64,000 nt of DNA from Croceicoccus marinus. GTDB taxonomy: Bacteria; Pseudomonadota; Alphaproteobacteria; Sphingomonadales; Sphingomonadaceae. Both the position numbers and the translations under genes were made by a program. Every line of letters begins with the position of its first letter. Positions within the stretch are counted from its first letter, which is position 1. Below the pieces are notes generated by a model, which did not search any database, was not told the DNA's origin, and saw only the letters and a list, made by a program, of their open reading frames with translations. Shown in pieces: positions 8,443-18,044 of the stretch. Location: the NCBI RefSeq assembly GCF_001661675.2, contig NZ_CP019602.1, positions 310,001 to 374,000 of the forward strand, given 5' to 3'.

Positions 8443-10962
8443 TCAGCGGGTGTTCCGGTTCAGGTCGATGGCGGACTGGACCAGCGCAACATAGCTGGGG
8501 GTCATGTTCACCACATATTCGTTCTGGCCCCAGAAGAACGGCCAGTTCTCCTGGTTTTCGGGATAGTCGGGTTTGATCACCAGCACGCCGGGAACGACCC
8601 CGCCAGGGATGAACGAGAAGTCGGCCCGGTTGCTGCCATAGGCGACCTCTTTCGACTGTGCGCCCACCCCCGATACGAACGACAGGTTCGAGGCGGGATG
8701 CGTGCCGTGGATATAGTCCAGCGCGCGGTACACGCCCGATCCGTCGGACAGCTCGGGAAACGCCTTGTGGATCGCGTAGTCGGTCAGCCCGCTCTGCATG
8801 ATCGCGCCATTGCCCGCCCAACCGCCGGTGGTGATCGGCACGCCATAGGGGTTGGGGCCGGTGAACGGCTCCTTTGCAGACACGATCTCGCGCGCCGCCT
8901 TTTCGACTTCGCTGCGGAAGGCAGCGGGCATCCTGGGCAGGACGCTCAGCGCGGTGCGGATATATTGCGGCGCCTGCTCGGACACTTCGGGCCACAGCTC
9001 TGCCACGCGCTTTGCGTATTGTGGCTTGCCGGTGGTGTTCAGCAGCTCGGCGGCGGCGGTGAACTCCTCGCCCGGCAGCCATCCGCCGGTGGTGTTGCCG
9101 TGGCTGTATGTGAAGGGCGGGCGGGACTGTACCTCCTGCCAGGTTTCCTCGGCGATGCGCAGCGCCTTGGCGGCCAGCGCGTCGTCGAAACCCTTGAGCG
9201 AACGCGAGGCGGCCGCCAGCGCGGCGGCGGTGCCGTAATCGAGCGCGCTGGCGCGGGTGGTGAAGATCCAGCGGTCGTCGGGCGTGCCGCTGTGGGTCGG
9301 CGTCCGCTCGCCGAATTCCAGCGATCCGTCATAGATCAGCCCGTCGGTCTTTGACGCCGCGTCGCCCAGATGGGTGTATTGCGCGACATCGGGTTCCACC
9401 ACCCCGTGCACCGCATGGCCGACCGCATCGTACATCGACACCAGATAGAGCACGCCATGCGCGATCTGCTGCTGGATGTCGGCGTGGCCGTCGGGGACGT
9501 GGATCTCGACACGGCGCAGGTCGTGATCGACCAGCGTCTGGTCACGCTCGGGCCGGAACTGGTCCCAGATATGCGCCAGTTCGCGCACCACGGCATATTG
9601 CGTCTGGGTGCGGATGTCGAAATCGCCCGCGTCCAGCCAGCCGCCCACGGTCATGCCGGGGATATGCTCGCCCGGCTTGAAGCGCGTGTCGGTGGTCGGT
9701 CCCTGCCGGTAGAGGTCGATATGTTCGTGGTTGACGGGTGCCTGCCGCCCATCGTCGCGGTGCGGATCGCCGTGCCACACGCGATAGGCCTCGTTCACCA
9801 GCATGTGGTCCATCTGCACCGGCATGAACACGTCCATGCCGGGGTGCCAGGCGTTTTCGTACACATCCTCGGCAATGCGGAAGGGGGCGGTGCGCTGGTC
9901 GCGATATTCCAGTGTGTAGAGGCCGGGTTCGCGCACCTGCGAAAAGTCGAAGGTCGCATAGCCGTAGCGCAGGTAATCGCCCCATGGCTGCGGCGCGCCC
10001 GATGCCGCGACGGTCTCGTTGCCTTGCGGGTCGATGCGCAGCAGGCGCACTTCGCCTGCCGGGGTGTCGCTGGCATCCATTTCGATCACCGCGCGCTTTT
10101 CCTGCTGCGGCACATAGCCCAGCTGCGAATGGCCGATCACCGGTTCGCGCGTCCAGCCGGGGACGGCGTTGGGGGTCAGCGTCCATTCGGCGACGGCACC
10201 GGTCTGGCCCGCGGGCAGCAGGCCGCGCACGACGAACCAGCCGTTCTGCGCCTGGTTGCGCCCGTCATAGAGCGCCAGATCGCCGCCCGCGGACTGGATC
10301 GTCACGCGGCGCGCCGGATCGTTCGGTGCCAGCACCAGCGTGCGGCCCGTCGCCATCGGCAGGGGTTCGGCGCCGGGGCCGATGTCGCGCCCGCTGGCGG
10401 CATTGCGTTCGCCGCCCGCGACCATGTTCGCGGCGGGATAGCGGGGGAAGGCGCCCGGCTTGCCGTCGGCGAAATAGCTCTGCCGGAAATAGGCCGAGGG
10501 CAGGAATTCGAGGTTGAGCCCCGCCTTGCCCGCCAGCGCCTGCGGCAGCGGTTCGTCGAGCAGCACGGTCAGCTTCACCGCCTCGCCCGCTTCCTGCGCG
10601 ACGATGCGGTAGCGGAAGTCGTATTGCGGATATTCGAGCGTGACCTCGACCCGGCCATTGGCGACATCGACCTTGCGGTCGACCATGCGGCCGATCGGGT
10701 CCCATTGCCCGGGGGTGGCGGACAGGCGCACGTCGCCGTTGGTGGCGATGCGCTCGCCCTGCTGGATCAGTTCGACGCCGCTGATCTTGGAATCGGCGAA
10801 CAGCCCGTCGTACCAGTTGGAGAAGACGAGCACGTTGGCGCCCGGCGCTTCGAAATATTCGCTTTCCGACAGGTCCAGCGTTTCGGCGTCCTGCGCAGCC
10901 GCGGGGCCGCCTGCCAGGGCGGCCAATGCCGCCGAGCCGAGCAACATGCGTTTCCAGTCCAT
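8443..10962 (-). CDS. Glycoside hydrolase family 9, secreted
   Basis: 839 residues with a clear signal peptide (hydrophobic LLGSAALAALAGG, cleavage after AAAQ). The first half is a beta-rich region with an N-terminal Ig-like domain as in cellulase D-type GH9 enzymes (from about residue 270, VIGHSQLGYVPQQEKRAV). The (alpha/alpha)6 catalytic domain follows, with the GH9 signature GGWLDAGDFD near residue 440 holding the two catalytic-base Asp positions. The last part (GQNEYVVNMTPSYV) is where the family's acid Glu lies. GH9 enzymes cut beta-1,4-glucans and some xylan- or xyloglucan-type chains. The neighbours here suggest a plant cell-wall substrate, but specificity cannot be read. It is last of three minus-strand genes, with its own operator-like dyad 38 bases upstream. 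Confidence 0.85.
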   Translation of the reverse strand: MDWKRMLLGSAALAALAGGPAAAQDAETLDLSESEYFEAPGANVLVFSNWYDGLFADSKISGVELIQQGERIATNGDVRLSATPGQWDPIGRMVDRKVDVANGRVEVTLEYPQYDFRYRIVAQEAGEAVKLTVLLDEPLPQALAGKAGLNLEFLPSAYFRQSYFADGKPGAFPRYPAANMVAGGERNAASGRDIGPGAEPLPMATGRTLVLAPNDPARRVTIQSAGGDLALYDGRNQAQNGWFVVRGLLPAGQTGAVAEWTLTPNAVPGWTREPVIGHSQLGYVPQQEKRAVIEMDASDTPAGEVRLLRIDPQGNETVAASGAPQPWGDYLRYGYATFDFSQVREPGLYTLEYRDQRTAPFRIAEDVYENAWHPGMDVFMPVQMDHMLVNEAYRVWHGDPHRDDGRQAPVNHEHIDLYRQGPTTDTRFKPGEHIPGMTVGGWLDAGDFDIRTQTQYAVVRELAHIWDQFRPERDQTLVDHDLRRVEIHVPDGHADIQQQIAHGVLYLVSMYDAVGHAVHGVVEPDVAQYTHLGDAASKTDGLIYDGSLEFGERTPTHSGTPDDRWIFTTRASALDYGTAAALAAASRSLKGFDDALAAKALRIAEETWQEVQSRPPFTYSHGNTTGGWLPGEEFTAAAELLNTTGKPQYAKRVAELWPEVSEQAPQYIRTALSVLPRMPAAFRSEVEKAAREIVSAKEPFTGPNPYGVPITTGGWAGNGAIMQSGLTDYAIHKAFPELSDGSGVYRALDYIHGTHPASNLSFVSGVGAQSKEVAYGSNRADFSFIPGGVVPGVLVIKPDYPENQENWPFFWGQNEYVVNMTPSYVALVQSAIDLNRNTR

Positions 10963-10999
10963 GATTCTCTCCCGATTGTCTATCGCGTTGTTATCGTTG

Positions 11000-11013
11000 T
11001 GGTAGCGCTACCA
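11000..11013. promoter_or_regulatory. LacI-family-type operator, copy 1
   Basis: TGGTAGCGCTACCA is a perfect 14-base palindrome with the central CG step favoured by LacI-family regulators. It lies 38 bases upstream of the GH9 start. From memory, the Caulobacter xylose promoter contains TTAGCGCTACCA, the site of the LacI-type XylR, so a xylose-responsive repressor is the natural guess. A near-identical copy lies at 13907. No LacI-family gene is in the window. Confidence 0.65.
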
Positions 11014-11087
11014 TTTTCGAAGCGCAAGTGGTCCGGCTTGTCGCCCCCGCAGGCCGCGCGCGCCGGAGGGACGGCGCGCGCGGCGGA

Positions 11088-12023
11088 TCAGCCTGCGGTT
11101 TCGATATAGCCGTGCATCGTCAGCCAGTCGGCGAAGGCGTCGAACCAGCCGGTGCTGGTGGTCGCCTTGGGATACATGCCGAAGCCGTGGCCGCCCTGTT
11201 CGTAGAAATGGAACTCGACCGGGCGGCCCGCTTCCTTCCAGCTTTCGATCAGGCCGAAGCCGGCATTGGCGAAGAACGGATCGTCGGCGGCCAGCGCCAC
11301 GAACAGCGGCGGCGCATCGGCGGGAACCGGGAAGTCGGTGATCGGGCCATAGATATTGCCCAGGAACGCGGGGTTCGCTTCCTCGCCGCGCAGTTCGGTC
11401 GCCATCGTCAGCATGGCGCCCGCCGAAAAGCCCAGCATGCCGATACGGTCGGGATCGACGTTCCATTCGCCCGCCCGCTCGCGGATCAGGGCAAAGGCGG
11501 CGCGGGCGTCGGCGATCTGGGGCGCGATCGCCTTGACCGTCTCCTCCACTTCGGGGCTGGGCGGACGGGCGCCGGGGCCGAACATCTCGCGCATCGATCG
11601 CTCGAACCCCGGCATGTCGGCAGGGGTCTGGTTCAGCCGGTATTTCAGCACGAAGGCGGCGACGCCGCGGTCGGCCAGAGCGCGGGCGACGTCCCACCCC
11701 TCGTTATCCATCGACAGCGTGCGAAAGCCGCCGCCGGGCGCGACCACCACCGCCGCGCCGGTCGCCTTGGCGGGATCGGGGAGGAACGGGGTCAGCGTCG
11801 CTTCGGTCACGTTGCGGGCGAAGCGGCTGCCATATTGCCGGTGCCAGCTTTCCGGCGCCGTGGCGCCGGGCAGGGGCGGAGTGTCCAGGTCGATCGCATC
11901 CGGCTGCGCGGGGATGGCGATCGGGGCCATCCGGTCGTCCTGCGGCGCGGCATCCTGCGCCATGGCCGGGAAGGCGGTCGCCGTCAGGGCCAGCGCGGCC
12001 ATGAGCATGGTTCTGGTCTTCAT
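11088..12023 (-). CDS. Secreted alpha/beta-hydrolase, probable carbohydrate esterase
   Basis: 311 residues with a signal peptide ending AMAQ (about residue 23). The alpha/beta-hydrolase fold carries an oxyanion block VVVAPGGGF (about 93-100), the nucleophile elbow GFSAG (Ser 200), an acid in AADDPF (Asp 247/248) and the catalytic His in GGHGFG (His 279). This layout matches bacterial acetyl-xylan or feruloyl-type esterases and BD-FAE-like hydrolases that remove acyl groups from hemicellulose. It lies between GH51 (61 bases before) and GH9 (125 bases after) on the same strand, which supports that role. The exact acyl group cannot be told. Confidence 0.75.
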   Translation of the reverse strand: MKTRTMLMAALALTATAFPAMAQDAAPQDDRMAPIAIPAQPDAIDLDTPPLPGATAPESWHRQYGSRFARNVTEATLTPFLPDPAKATGAAVVVAPGGGFRTLSMDNEGWDVARALADRGVAAFVLKYRLNQTPADMPGFERSMREMFGPGARPPSPEVEETVKAIAPQIADARAAFALIRERAGEWNVDPDRIGMLGFSAGAMLTMATELRGEEANPAFLGNIYGPITDFPVPADAPPLFVALAADDPFFANAGFGLIESWKEAGRPVEFHFYEQGGHGFGMYPKATTSTGWFDAFADWLTMHGYIETAG

Positions 12024-12083
12024 GCGTATCCTCTCACCTTGCGGTGCCGGGAACGGCCTGTCGCCATTCCCGGCACGTTTTCG

Positions 12084-13736
12084 TTACCGCAATTGCAGGA
12101 CGACGATGGACTTTGCGGGGAGCGTGGCGGTAACGGTTCCGCGCGATACCCTTGCGCCGGTGAAGGCGGTGGGGGTGACGACTTCGGGGTTTTCGAAGTC
12201 GTTGTGCGCGTCCATCGCGCGGGCGGTCAGGATACGGCCCGTGGCGCCGGCGGGGTTCACGCCGTCGAGCGCGATGGTCACCGGATGGGCGTTGTTCGGG
12301 TCGACATTGACCAGCGCCAGATGCACCTGCCCGTCGGTGCCGCGCACCGCCGACACGCTGACCGCCGGGATCGACACGTCGTCCTTTTCATACATCGGCG
12401 CGGCGACGTCCACCGGAAGGGCGGTCGCGCCCTGCCACGGTTCGTACATGTCGAACACGTGATAGGTCGGCGTCTTCACCATGCGCGGACCGTCGGTCAG
12501 CAGCATCGCCTGCAGCACGTTCACCATCTGCGCGATGGCGGCCATCTTCACCCGCTCGGCATGCTTGGTGAAAATGTTGATGTTGAGCGCGGCGACCATC
12601 GCGTCGCGCAGGCTGTTCTGCTGCTGCAGGAAGCCCGGATTGGTGCCCGGCGCGGGATCGTACCAGGTGCCCCATTCGTCGACCGCCAGCATCACGCGCT
12701 GTTCGGGATCGTACTTGTCCATGATCGCGGAATGGCGGGTGATGAACTCGTCCATCTCCATCGTGTGGTCGAGCGTGGATGCCCATTCGCTTTCGGGGAA
12801 GCCCAGCGCGGGGCCCTTGTCCTCCCAGGTCGCGTCGCGCGGGCGGGTATAGAAATGCAGCGCCAGCCCGTCGATCAGCTTGCCCGAGATCTTCATCATC
12901 GTCTCGGTCCACTCATAGTTGGAATCCGACGGGCCGCTGGCGATCTTGAGCATCTCGCCCGTGCCGGGCTTGGTGAAGGTGACGAAGCGATTGGTCAGGT
13001 CCGCGGCATATTCGGCGCGCATGTTGCCGCCGCAGCCCCACAGCTCGTTGCCGATGCCCAGGTAATCGACCGTCCAGGCATCCTCGTGCCCGTTGGCCGC
13101 ACGCTCGCGCGCCAGCGCGGTGGTGCCCGCGGGCGCGGTCATGTACTCGACCCACTGCGAGGCTTCGGCGGGGGTCCCGCTGCCGAGATTGACCGAGACA
13201 TAGGTGCGCGCGCCCAGCCGCTGGGCAAAGCCCATGAACTCGTGCGTGCCGAAGCTGTTGTCCTCGTTCACGCCGCCCCAGTTGGTGTTGATCTTGACCG
13301 GGCGGTCCTCACGCGGGCCGATGCCGTCGCGCCAGTGATATTCGTCGGCGAAGCAGCCGCCGGGCCAGCGCACCATGGGCACGTTGATGTCCTTCAGTGC
13401 CTGCAGCACGTCGGTGCGATAGCCGCCGTCGTTGGGGATGGGCGAATCCTCGCCCACCCAGACGCCGCCATAGATGCCGGTGCCCAGATGCTCCATGAAC
13501 TGGCCGAACACGTCGGGATGCACCTGCGCGCCCGGCTGGTCAGCCTCCACCGTCACCACCGCGCCCTCGCCAGCGGCGCGGGGCTGTGCTTGCGCCTGGG
13601 CTTGCGCCTGCGCCGGCAGCGGGGCGGCTGCCAGCGCCAGGGCGAGCGAAAGCCCCGGCAGGGCGCGCTTGCGGATGGATGATTCACGGGTCTGGGTGGA
13701 TGCCGCTGGCATGGCTTTCACGATAGGACTCTCCAT
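12084..13736 (-). CDS. Alpha-L-arabinofuranosidase, GH51
   Basis: 550 residues from the ATG at 13734-13736. This start has AGGCGG before it and gives a proper signal peptide ending in PLPAQAQ; an upstream in-frame start would add 32 unlikely residues. The mature N-terminus is an AQAQAQAQ stretch. The (beta/alpha)8 domain has the acid/base in YLGIGNELWG (Glu about 230) and the nucleophile in AVDEWGTWY (Glu about 354), both GH51 hallmarks, and a C-terminal beta domain follows. It removes terminal arabinofuranose from arabinoxylan or arabinan in the periplasm or outside. It is divergent from the GH43-xylB-xylA operon and shares its 227-base promoter region, which holds an operator dyad. Confidence 0.9.
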   Translation of the reverse strand: MESPIVKAMPAASTQTRESSIRKRALPGLSLALALAAAPLPAQAQAQAQAQPRAAGEGAVVTVEADQPGAQVHPDVFGQFMEHLGTGIYGGVWVGEDSPIPNDGGYRTDVLQALKDINVPMVRWPGGCFADEYHWRDGIGPREDRPVKINTNWGGVNEDNSFGTHEFMGFAQRLGARTYVSVNLGSGTPAEASQWVEYMTAPAGTTALARERAANGHEDAWTVDYLGIGNELWGCGGNMRAEYAADLTNRFVTFTKPGTGEMLKIASGPSDSNYEWTETMMKISGKLIDGLALHFYTRPRDATWEDKGPALGFPESEWASTLDHTMEMDEFITRHSAIMDKYDPEQRVMLAVDEWGTWYDPAPGTNPGFLQQQNSLRDAMVAALNINIFTKHAERVKMAAIAQMVNVLQAMLLTDGPRMVKTPTYHVFDMYEPWQGATALPVDVAAPMYEKDDVSIPAVSVSAVRGTDGQVHLALVNVDPNNAHPVTIALDGVNPAGATGRILTARAMDAHNDFENPEVVTPTAFTGARVSRGTVTATLPAKSIVVLQLR

Positions 13737-13906
13737 AATGCCGCCTGTTTCCGGCGACCTGATCGACTGCATTGTCAAATTGCTACTTGTAGGAGTAATA
13801 GAGGTGCAATCCGGCTGGTCAAGACGGAACACCTGTGTGTCGAACCGGAACGGGACGAAAGCCCCAAAACGCGAAAAACCCGTTATGAATGCTTGGCCCC
13901 GACGCG

Positions 13907-13920
13907 TGGTAGCGCTATCA
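13907..13920. promoter_or_regulatory. LacI-family-type operator, copy 2
   Basis: TGGTAGCGCTATCA differs from the perfect dyad at 11000-11013 by one base. It lies in the 227-base divergent region between GH51 and GH43, 44 bases before the GH43 start. One regulator could therefore control both transcripts, and through copy 1 also GH9. The rest of the region is AT-rich around 13770-13810 (TTGTAGGAGTAATAGAGG), probably the GH51 promoter, but I cannot place -35 and -10 boxes with certainty. Confidence 0.65.
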
Positions 13921-13963
13921 CCCGGGGCGCGGCTCGTTCAGAGGCTGATTGAGGAGATAGAGG

Positions 13964-15079
13964 ATGCGGATCGGACTGGTTTCACTGGCAGCGCTTGGAC
14001 TGGCGCTGGGCGCGTGCCAGAATCAGGCGGAAGTCGACACGATGGCGGCAGCGGGCGGCGATGCGGTATCGCCCGACGGCCGCAGCTATCTCTCGCAGCC
14101 GCTGACGAGCGAGATCTATACCGCCGATCCTTCGGGCCACGTGTTCGACGGCAAGCTGTATATCTATGCCAGCCACGACATCGATGCGGGCATTCCCGAC
14201 GACGACCTGGGCAACCAGTACGCGATGCGCGACTATCGCATCCTGCGCATGGACCGTCCGGGCGGGCCGGTGACGGTCGGGCCGGTGGCGCTGGACGTCA
14301 AGGACGTGCCCTGGGCATCGCAGCAGATGTGGGCGCCCGATGCGGCCTACAAGGACGGGACCTATTACCTGTACTTCCCCGCGCGCGACAAGACAAAGGA
14401 CAAGAACGGCGTCGGCGCCTTCCGCATCGGGGTGGCCACCTCGAAGAGCCCGATGGGGCCGTTCGTGCCCGAGCCGAACTATATCGAGGGAAGCTTCTCG
14501 ATCGACCCGTCGGTGTTCACCGACGACGACGGCACCAGCTACATGTATTTCGGCGGCATCTGGGGCGGCCAGCTGCAGCGCTGGAACAACGGCGTCTATG
14601 ATCCGCAGGGGTCGGACACCGACCTGATGCAGGACGACCAGCCCGCGATTTCGGGCAAGGTCGCGCGGCTCAGCCCCGACATGAAGAGCTTTGCCGAACC
14701 CGTGCGCGACGCGCTGATCGTGGACGAGGCGGGCAATCCGGTGCTGGGCGGCGACCACGACCGCCGCTTCTTCGAGGCGGCCTGGGTCTTCAAGCGGGAC
14801 GGGAAGTACTACTTCACCTACTCGACCGGCGACACGCATTACCTGAATTATGCGATCGGCGATTCGCCCTATGGCCCGTTCACCTACAAGGGTCACATCC
14901 TCGAGCCGGTGCAGGGCTGGACTTCCCACCATTCGATCGTCGAGTGGAACGGCAAGTGGTATCTTTTGTATCATGACACGCAGCTGAGCGGGAAGAACCA
15001 CCTGCGCAACGTCAAGATGACCGAACTCACGTTCAATCCGGACGGCACCATTCCGACCATCAGCCCGTTCACCAACTGA
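13964..15079 (+). CDS. GH43 beta-xylosidase/arabinofuranosidase, lipoprotein
   Basis: 371 residues. The N-terminus is a lipoprotein signal peptide with lipobox ALGAC (Cys 18), so it is probably membrane-anchored. The five-bladed propeller of GH43 shows the catalytic base in YTADPSGHV (Asp 55), the pKa-tuning Asp in SIDPSVF (Asp 181) and the acid in FFEAAWVF (Glu 271). GH43 enzymes release xylose or arabinose from xylo-oligosaccharides and arabinoxylan. AGGAG-like purines (GAGGATAGAGG) precede the ATG. Its stop overlaps the xylB start in TGATG, so the three genes are coupled, and oligosaccharide cleavage is tied directly to xylose catabolism. Confidence 0.9.
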   Translation: MRIGLVSLAALGLALGACQNQAEVDTMAAAGGDAVSPDGRSYLSQPLTSEIYTADPSGHVFDGKLYIYASHDIDAGIPDDDLGNQYAMRDYRILRMDRPGGPVTVGPVALDVKDVPWASQQMWAPDAAYKDGTYYLYFPARDKTKDKNGVGAFRIGVATSKSPMGPFVPEPNYIEGSFSIDPSVFTDDDGTSYMYFGGIWGGQLQRWNNGVYDPQGSDTDLMQDDQPAISGKVARLSPDMKSFAEPVRDALIVDEAGNPVLGGDHDRRFFEAAWVFKRDGKYYFTYSTGDTHYLNYAIGDSPYGPFTYKGHILEPVQGWTSHHSIVEWNGKWYLLYHDTQLSGKNHLRNVKMTELTFNPDGTIPTISPFTN

Positions 15080-16530
15080 TGTTCCTGGGAATCGATATCG
15101 GAACGTCGGGCGTCAAGGCGGTCGCGCTGGATGAAACCGGCGCGGTCGCCGGGCAGGGCACCGCTGCGCTTTCGGTGCAGCGGCCGCAGCCCCTGTGGTC
15201 GGAGCAGGACCCCGAGGCGTGGTGGCGCGCGACCACCGCCGCGGTGCAGGCGATCGATCCTGCCGTGCGGCGCGCGGTGCGCGGCATCGGCATCGCCGGC
15301 CAGATGCACGGCGCGACGCTGCTGGGGGCGGACGACCGCCCGCTGCGGCCCGCGATCCTGTGGAACGACGGCCGCTCCGACGCGGAGTGCGAGGAGCTTG
15401 AGGCGCAGGTGCCCGAGCTTCGCCGCATCACCGGCAATATCGCCATGCCCGGCTTTACCGCGCCCAAGCTGGTCTGGGTCCGCAAGCACGAGCCCGCGAT
15501 CTTCGAGCAGGTCGAGACCGTGCTGCTGCCCAAGGACTATGTCCGCCTGCGCATGACGGGGGACAAGGCGTCCGACCTGTCGGATGCGGCCGGCACGCTG
15601 TGGGTCGATGTCGCGCAGCGCCGCTGGAGCGACGAGGTGCTGTCGGCCACCGGCCTTGGCGAAAGCGCGATGCCGCGCCTGTACGAGGGCAATGAAATCA
15701 CCGGATCGCTGCGCGGCGAGATCGCGGAGCTTTGGGGCATGCCGGTCGTGCCGGTCGTCGCGGGCGGCGGCGACAATGCCGCGGGCGCGGTGGGCGTGGG
15801 TGTCGTGTCCGACGGCGATGCGCTGCTGTCGCTGGGAACGTCGGGCGTGATATTCGTCGCGACCGATGAATTCCGGCCCAATCCGGCGCGTGCGGTCCAT
15901 GCGTTCTGCCACTGCCTGCCCGGCATGTGGCACCAGATGAGCGTGCATCTGTCGGCAGCATCCTGCATCGACTGGGTCGCGCGGCTGACGGGCGCGGCAG
16001 GCGCCGCCGACCTGTTCGCGCGGGCCGAGGAAACCGGGCCCGGCACGGGATCGGAGATCTTCCTGCCCTATCTGTCGGGGGAGCGGACGCCGCATAACGA
16101 CGCGCGCGTGCGCGGCGCGTTCCTCGGCCTCGACAACGATACCGATCCGGGCCGTCTGGCGCAGGCCGTGCTGGAAGGCGTCGCCTTTGCGCTGGCCGAC
16201 GGGCTGGACGCGCTGCGCGATGCGGGCACCAGGGTCGAGAGCCTGTCGGTGATCGGCGGTGGCGCGCGGTCCGGTTACTGGGGCCGCATCATCGCCGCCG
16301 CGTTCGAGGTTCCGCTCGTCTACCTCAAGGGCGGGGAGGTCGGGCCCGCGCTCGGCGCCGCGCGCCTTGCCCAGCTTGCGGTCGACGGCGGCACGCCCGC
16401 CGATGTCTGCACACCGCCGCCCGTATCGCACCGGATCGATCCCGAACCGGCGCTTGTCGATCAACTCGCGCCGCGCAAGCATGCCTTCCGCGACGCCTAT
16501 CCCCGCATAACCCCCAAGAGAGGTCTCTGA
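15079..16530 (+). CDS. xylB: Xylulokinase
   Basis: 483 residues of the FGGY kinase family. The N-terminus [17 protein letters not shown] is the ATP-binding entry. [14 protein letters not shown] is the sugar-site block specific to xylulokinases. [13 protein letters not shown] carries the catalytic Asp (about 233), and [11 protein letters not shown] is the C-terminal ATP/adenosine motif. It phosphorylates D-xylulose to xylulose 5-phosphate in the cytoplasm. It overlaps both neighbours in TGATG junctions. Length is normal for the family. Confidence 0.95.
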   Translation: MFLGIDIGTSGVKAVALDETGAVAGQGTAALSVQRPQPLWSEQDPEAWWRATTAAVQAIDPAVRRAVRGIGIAGQMHGATLLGADDRPLRPAILWNDGRSDAECEELEAQVPELRRITGNIAMPGFTAPKLVWVRKHEPAIFEQVETVLLPKDYVRLRMTGDKASDLSDAAGTLWVDVAQRRWSDEVLSATGLGESAMPRLYEGNEITGSLRGEIAELWGMPVVPVVAGGGDNAAGAVGVGVVSDGDALLSLGTSGVIFVATDEFRPNPARAVHAFCHCLPGMWHQMSVHLSAASCIDWVARLTGAAGAADLFARAEETGPGTGSEIFLPYLSGERTPHNDARVRGAFLGLDNDTDPGRLAQAVLEGVAFALADGLDALRDAGTRVESLSVIGGGARSGYWGRIIAAAFEVPLVYLKGGEVGPALGAARLAQLAVDGGTPADVCTPPPVSHRIDPEPALVDQLAPRKHAFRDAYPRITPKRGL

Positions 16531-17852
16531 TGTCCACCGCTTCCGATTATTTCGCCGAATTTCCGGTCATCGCCTATGAAGGGCGCGACGCGGAAAACGA
16601 GCTTGCGTATCGCTATTACGACAAGAACCGCACCGTCATGGGCAAGACGATGGAAGAGCATCTGCGCTTCGCCGTCTGCATGTGGCACACGTTCTGCTGG
16701 CCCGGTTCCGACGTGTTCGGCGCGGGCACGTTCGACCGCCCGTGGCTGTCGCACCCCGACAGCACCGAAGCCGCCGCGATGAAGCGCGCCACCGCGCTCG
16801 ACTTCGTGCGCAAGCTGGACCTGCCGTTCTATTGCTTCCACGATGTCGACGTGATGGAAGCGGCCAGCAATGTCGCCGAATACCAGCGCAATTTCGCCAC
16901 CGCGGTCGACCATCTGGAACAGCTGCAGGGCGAAACCGGCCGCAAGCTGCTGTGGGGCACCGCCAATCTGTTCTCCGACCCGCGCTATGCGGCGGGCGCG
17001 GCGACCAGCCCGGATCCCGAGATCTATGCATGGGCCGCGCTGCAGGTCCGCTCTGCCATGGAAGCGACGCACCGCCTGGGCGGCAGCAACTATGTGCTGT
17101 GGGGCGGCCGCGAGGGTTACGAGACGCTGCTCAACACCGACCTGAAGCGCGAGATGGACAATTTCGGCCGCTTCCTCAGCCTGGCGGTCGAGCACAAGCA
17201 CAAGATCGGCTTCACCGGCACGATCCTGATCGAGCCCAAGCCGCACGAGCCGACCAAGCACCAGTATGATTTCGACACGGCGACCGTGTACGGCTTCCTC
17301 AAGCGCTATGGGCTCGAGAACGAGGTCTGCGTCAATATCGAGGCGAACCATGCCACGCTGTCGGGCCATACGTTCGAGCACGAGATCGCCATGGCCAATG
17401 CGCTGGGCATCTTCGGTTCGATCGACGCCAATCGCGGCGACCACCAGAATGGCTGGGACACCGACCAGTTTCCGAACTCGGTCGAGGAGATGACGCTGGC
17501 GATGATCGAGATCATCCGTGCCGGCGGCTTCACCAACGGCGGCTTCAACTTCGACGCCAAGGTGCGCCGCCAGTCGAGCGACGCGGTGGACCTGCTGCAT
17601 GGCCACATCGGCGGCGTCGACGTGCTGGCGCACGCGCTGCTGAATGCCGAACGCATCATCGAGGACGGCCGTCTCGATGCGTTCCGCAAGGATCGCTATG
17701 CCGGCTGGGACGCCGGGCTGGGCAGCAAGATCCATGCGGACGGCACCAGCCTGGCCGACATCGCCGACATGGCGGTGCAGCAGAACCTGTCGCCCAGGCA
17801 CCGCTCGGGCCGCCAGGAGCGTCTGGAGAACCTGATCAACCGCTTCGTCTGA
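16530..17852 (+). CDS. xylA: Xylose isomerase
   Basis: 440 residues, the usual class II length. The active-site His and Asp lie in [10 protein letters not shown] (His 104, Asp 107). Metal ligands follow in [35 protein letters not shown], and [19 protein letters not shown]. It converts D-xylose to D-xylulose, the step before XylB, in the cytoplasm with Mg or Mn. It is the last gene of the GH43-xylB-xylA operon. The ATG overlaps the xylB stop. A GC-rich hairpin follows. Confidence 0.97.
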   Translation: MSTASDYFAEFPVIAYEGRDAENELAYRYYDKNRTVMGKTMEEHLRFAVCMWHTFCWPGSDVFGAGTFDRPWLSHPDSTEAAAMKRATALDFVRKLDLPFYCFHDVDVMEAASNVAEYQRNFATAVDHLEQLQGETGRKLLWGTANLFSDPRYAAGAATSPDPEIYAWAALQVRSAMEATHRLGGSNYVLWGGREGYETLLNTDLKREMDNFGRFLSLAVEHKHKIGFTGTILIEPKPHEPTKHQYDFDTATVYGFLKRYGLENEVCVNIEANHATLSGHTFEHEIAMANALGIFGSIDANRGDHQNGWDTDQFPNSVEEMTLAMIEIIRAGGFTNGGFNFDAKVRRQSSDAVDLLHGHIGGVDVLAHALLNAERIIEDGRLDAFRKDRYAGWDAGLGSKIHADGTSLADIADMAVQQNLSPRHRSGRQERLENLINRFV

Positions 17853-17891
17853 GGCTTTTTCCGGCCGCCGGTTTGGGCGGCGTTCGGAACG

Positions 17892-17925
17892 GCGGCCCCG
17901 TCATCCGCAAGGGTGGCGGGGCCGC
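17892..17925 (+). terminator. Hairpin after xylA
   Basis: GCGGCCCCG (17892-17900) pairs with CGGGGCCGC (17917-17925), with a partly paired loop, 40 bases after the xylA stop. Only a short T-run follows (GCGTTT), so it is a weak intrinsic terminator or a 3'-end stabiliser. Confidence 0.45.
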
Positions 17926-17986
17926 TGCGTTTGGGGGGCTCGGACCGGGAAGGCCCGCAGCCGGGCGCGGGACAGGGTCCAACCAT

Positions 17987-18022
17987 AAAAAAAGGGGGGC
18001 AGGTCGCGCCTGCCCCCCTTTC
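17987..18022 (-). terminator. Strong intrinsic terminator of the ompA-like gene
   Basis: On the minus strand AAAGGGGGGCAGG pairs with CCTGCCCCCCTTT around a five-base loop. It is followed by a run of seven T (complement of 17987-17993). It lies 23 bases after the stop of the OmpA-like gene and is the clearest Rho-independent terminator in the window. Confidence 0.85.
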
Positions 18023-18044
18023 GATGTGTCCCTGTGAAGGGGTC

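Noticed and set aside
9370..11109. Plus-strand frame of 579 codons opposite the GH9 gene
   Set aside because: Antisense shadow in GC-rich DNA: composition dominated by Arg, Gly, His and Ala, no domain, while the minus strand has a signal peptide and GH9 motifs.
11028..13682. Plus-strand frame of 884 codons opposite the esterase and GH51 genes
   Set aside because: Antisense shadow spanning two real genes and their gap; no family resemblance.
14971..16482. Minus-strand frame of 503 codons opposite xylB
   Set aside because: Shadow of the xylulokinase codon pattern; FGGY motifs are on the plus strand.
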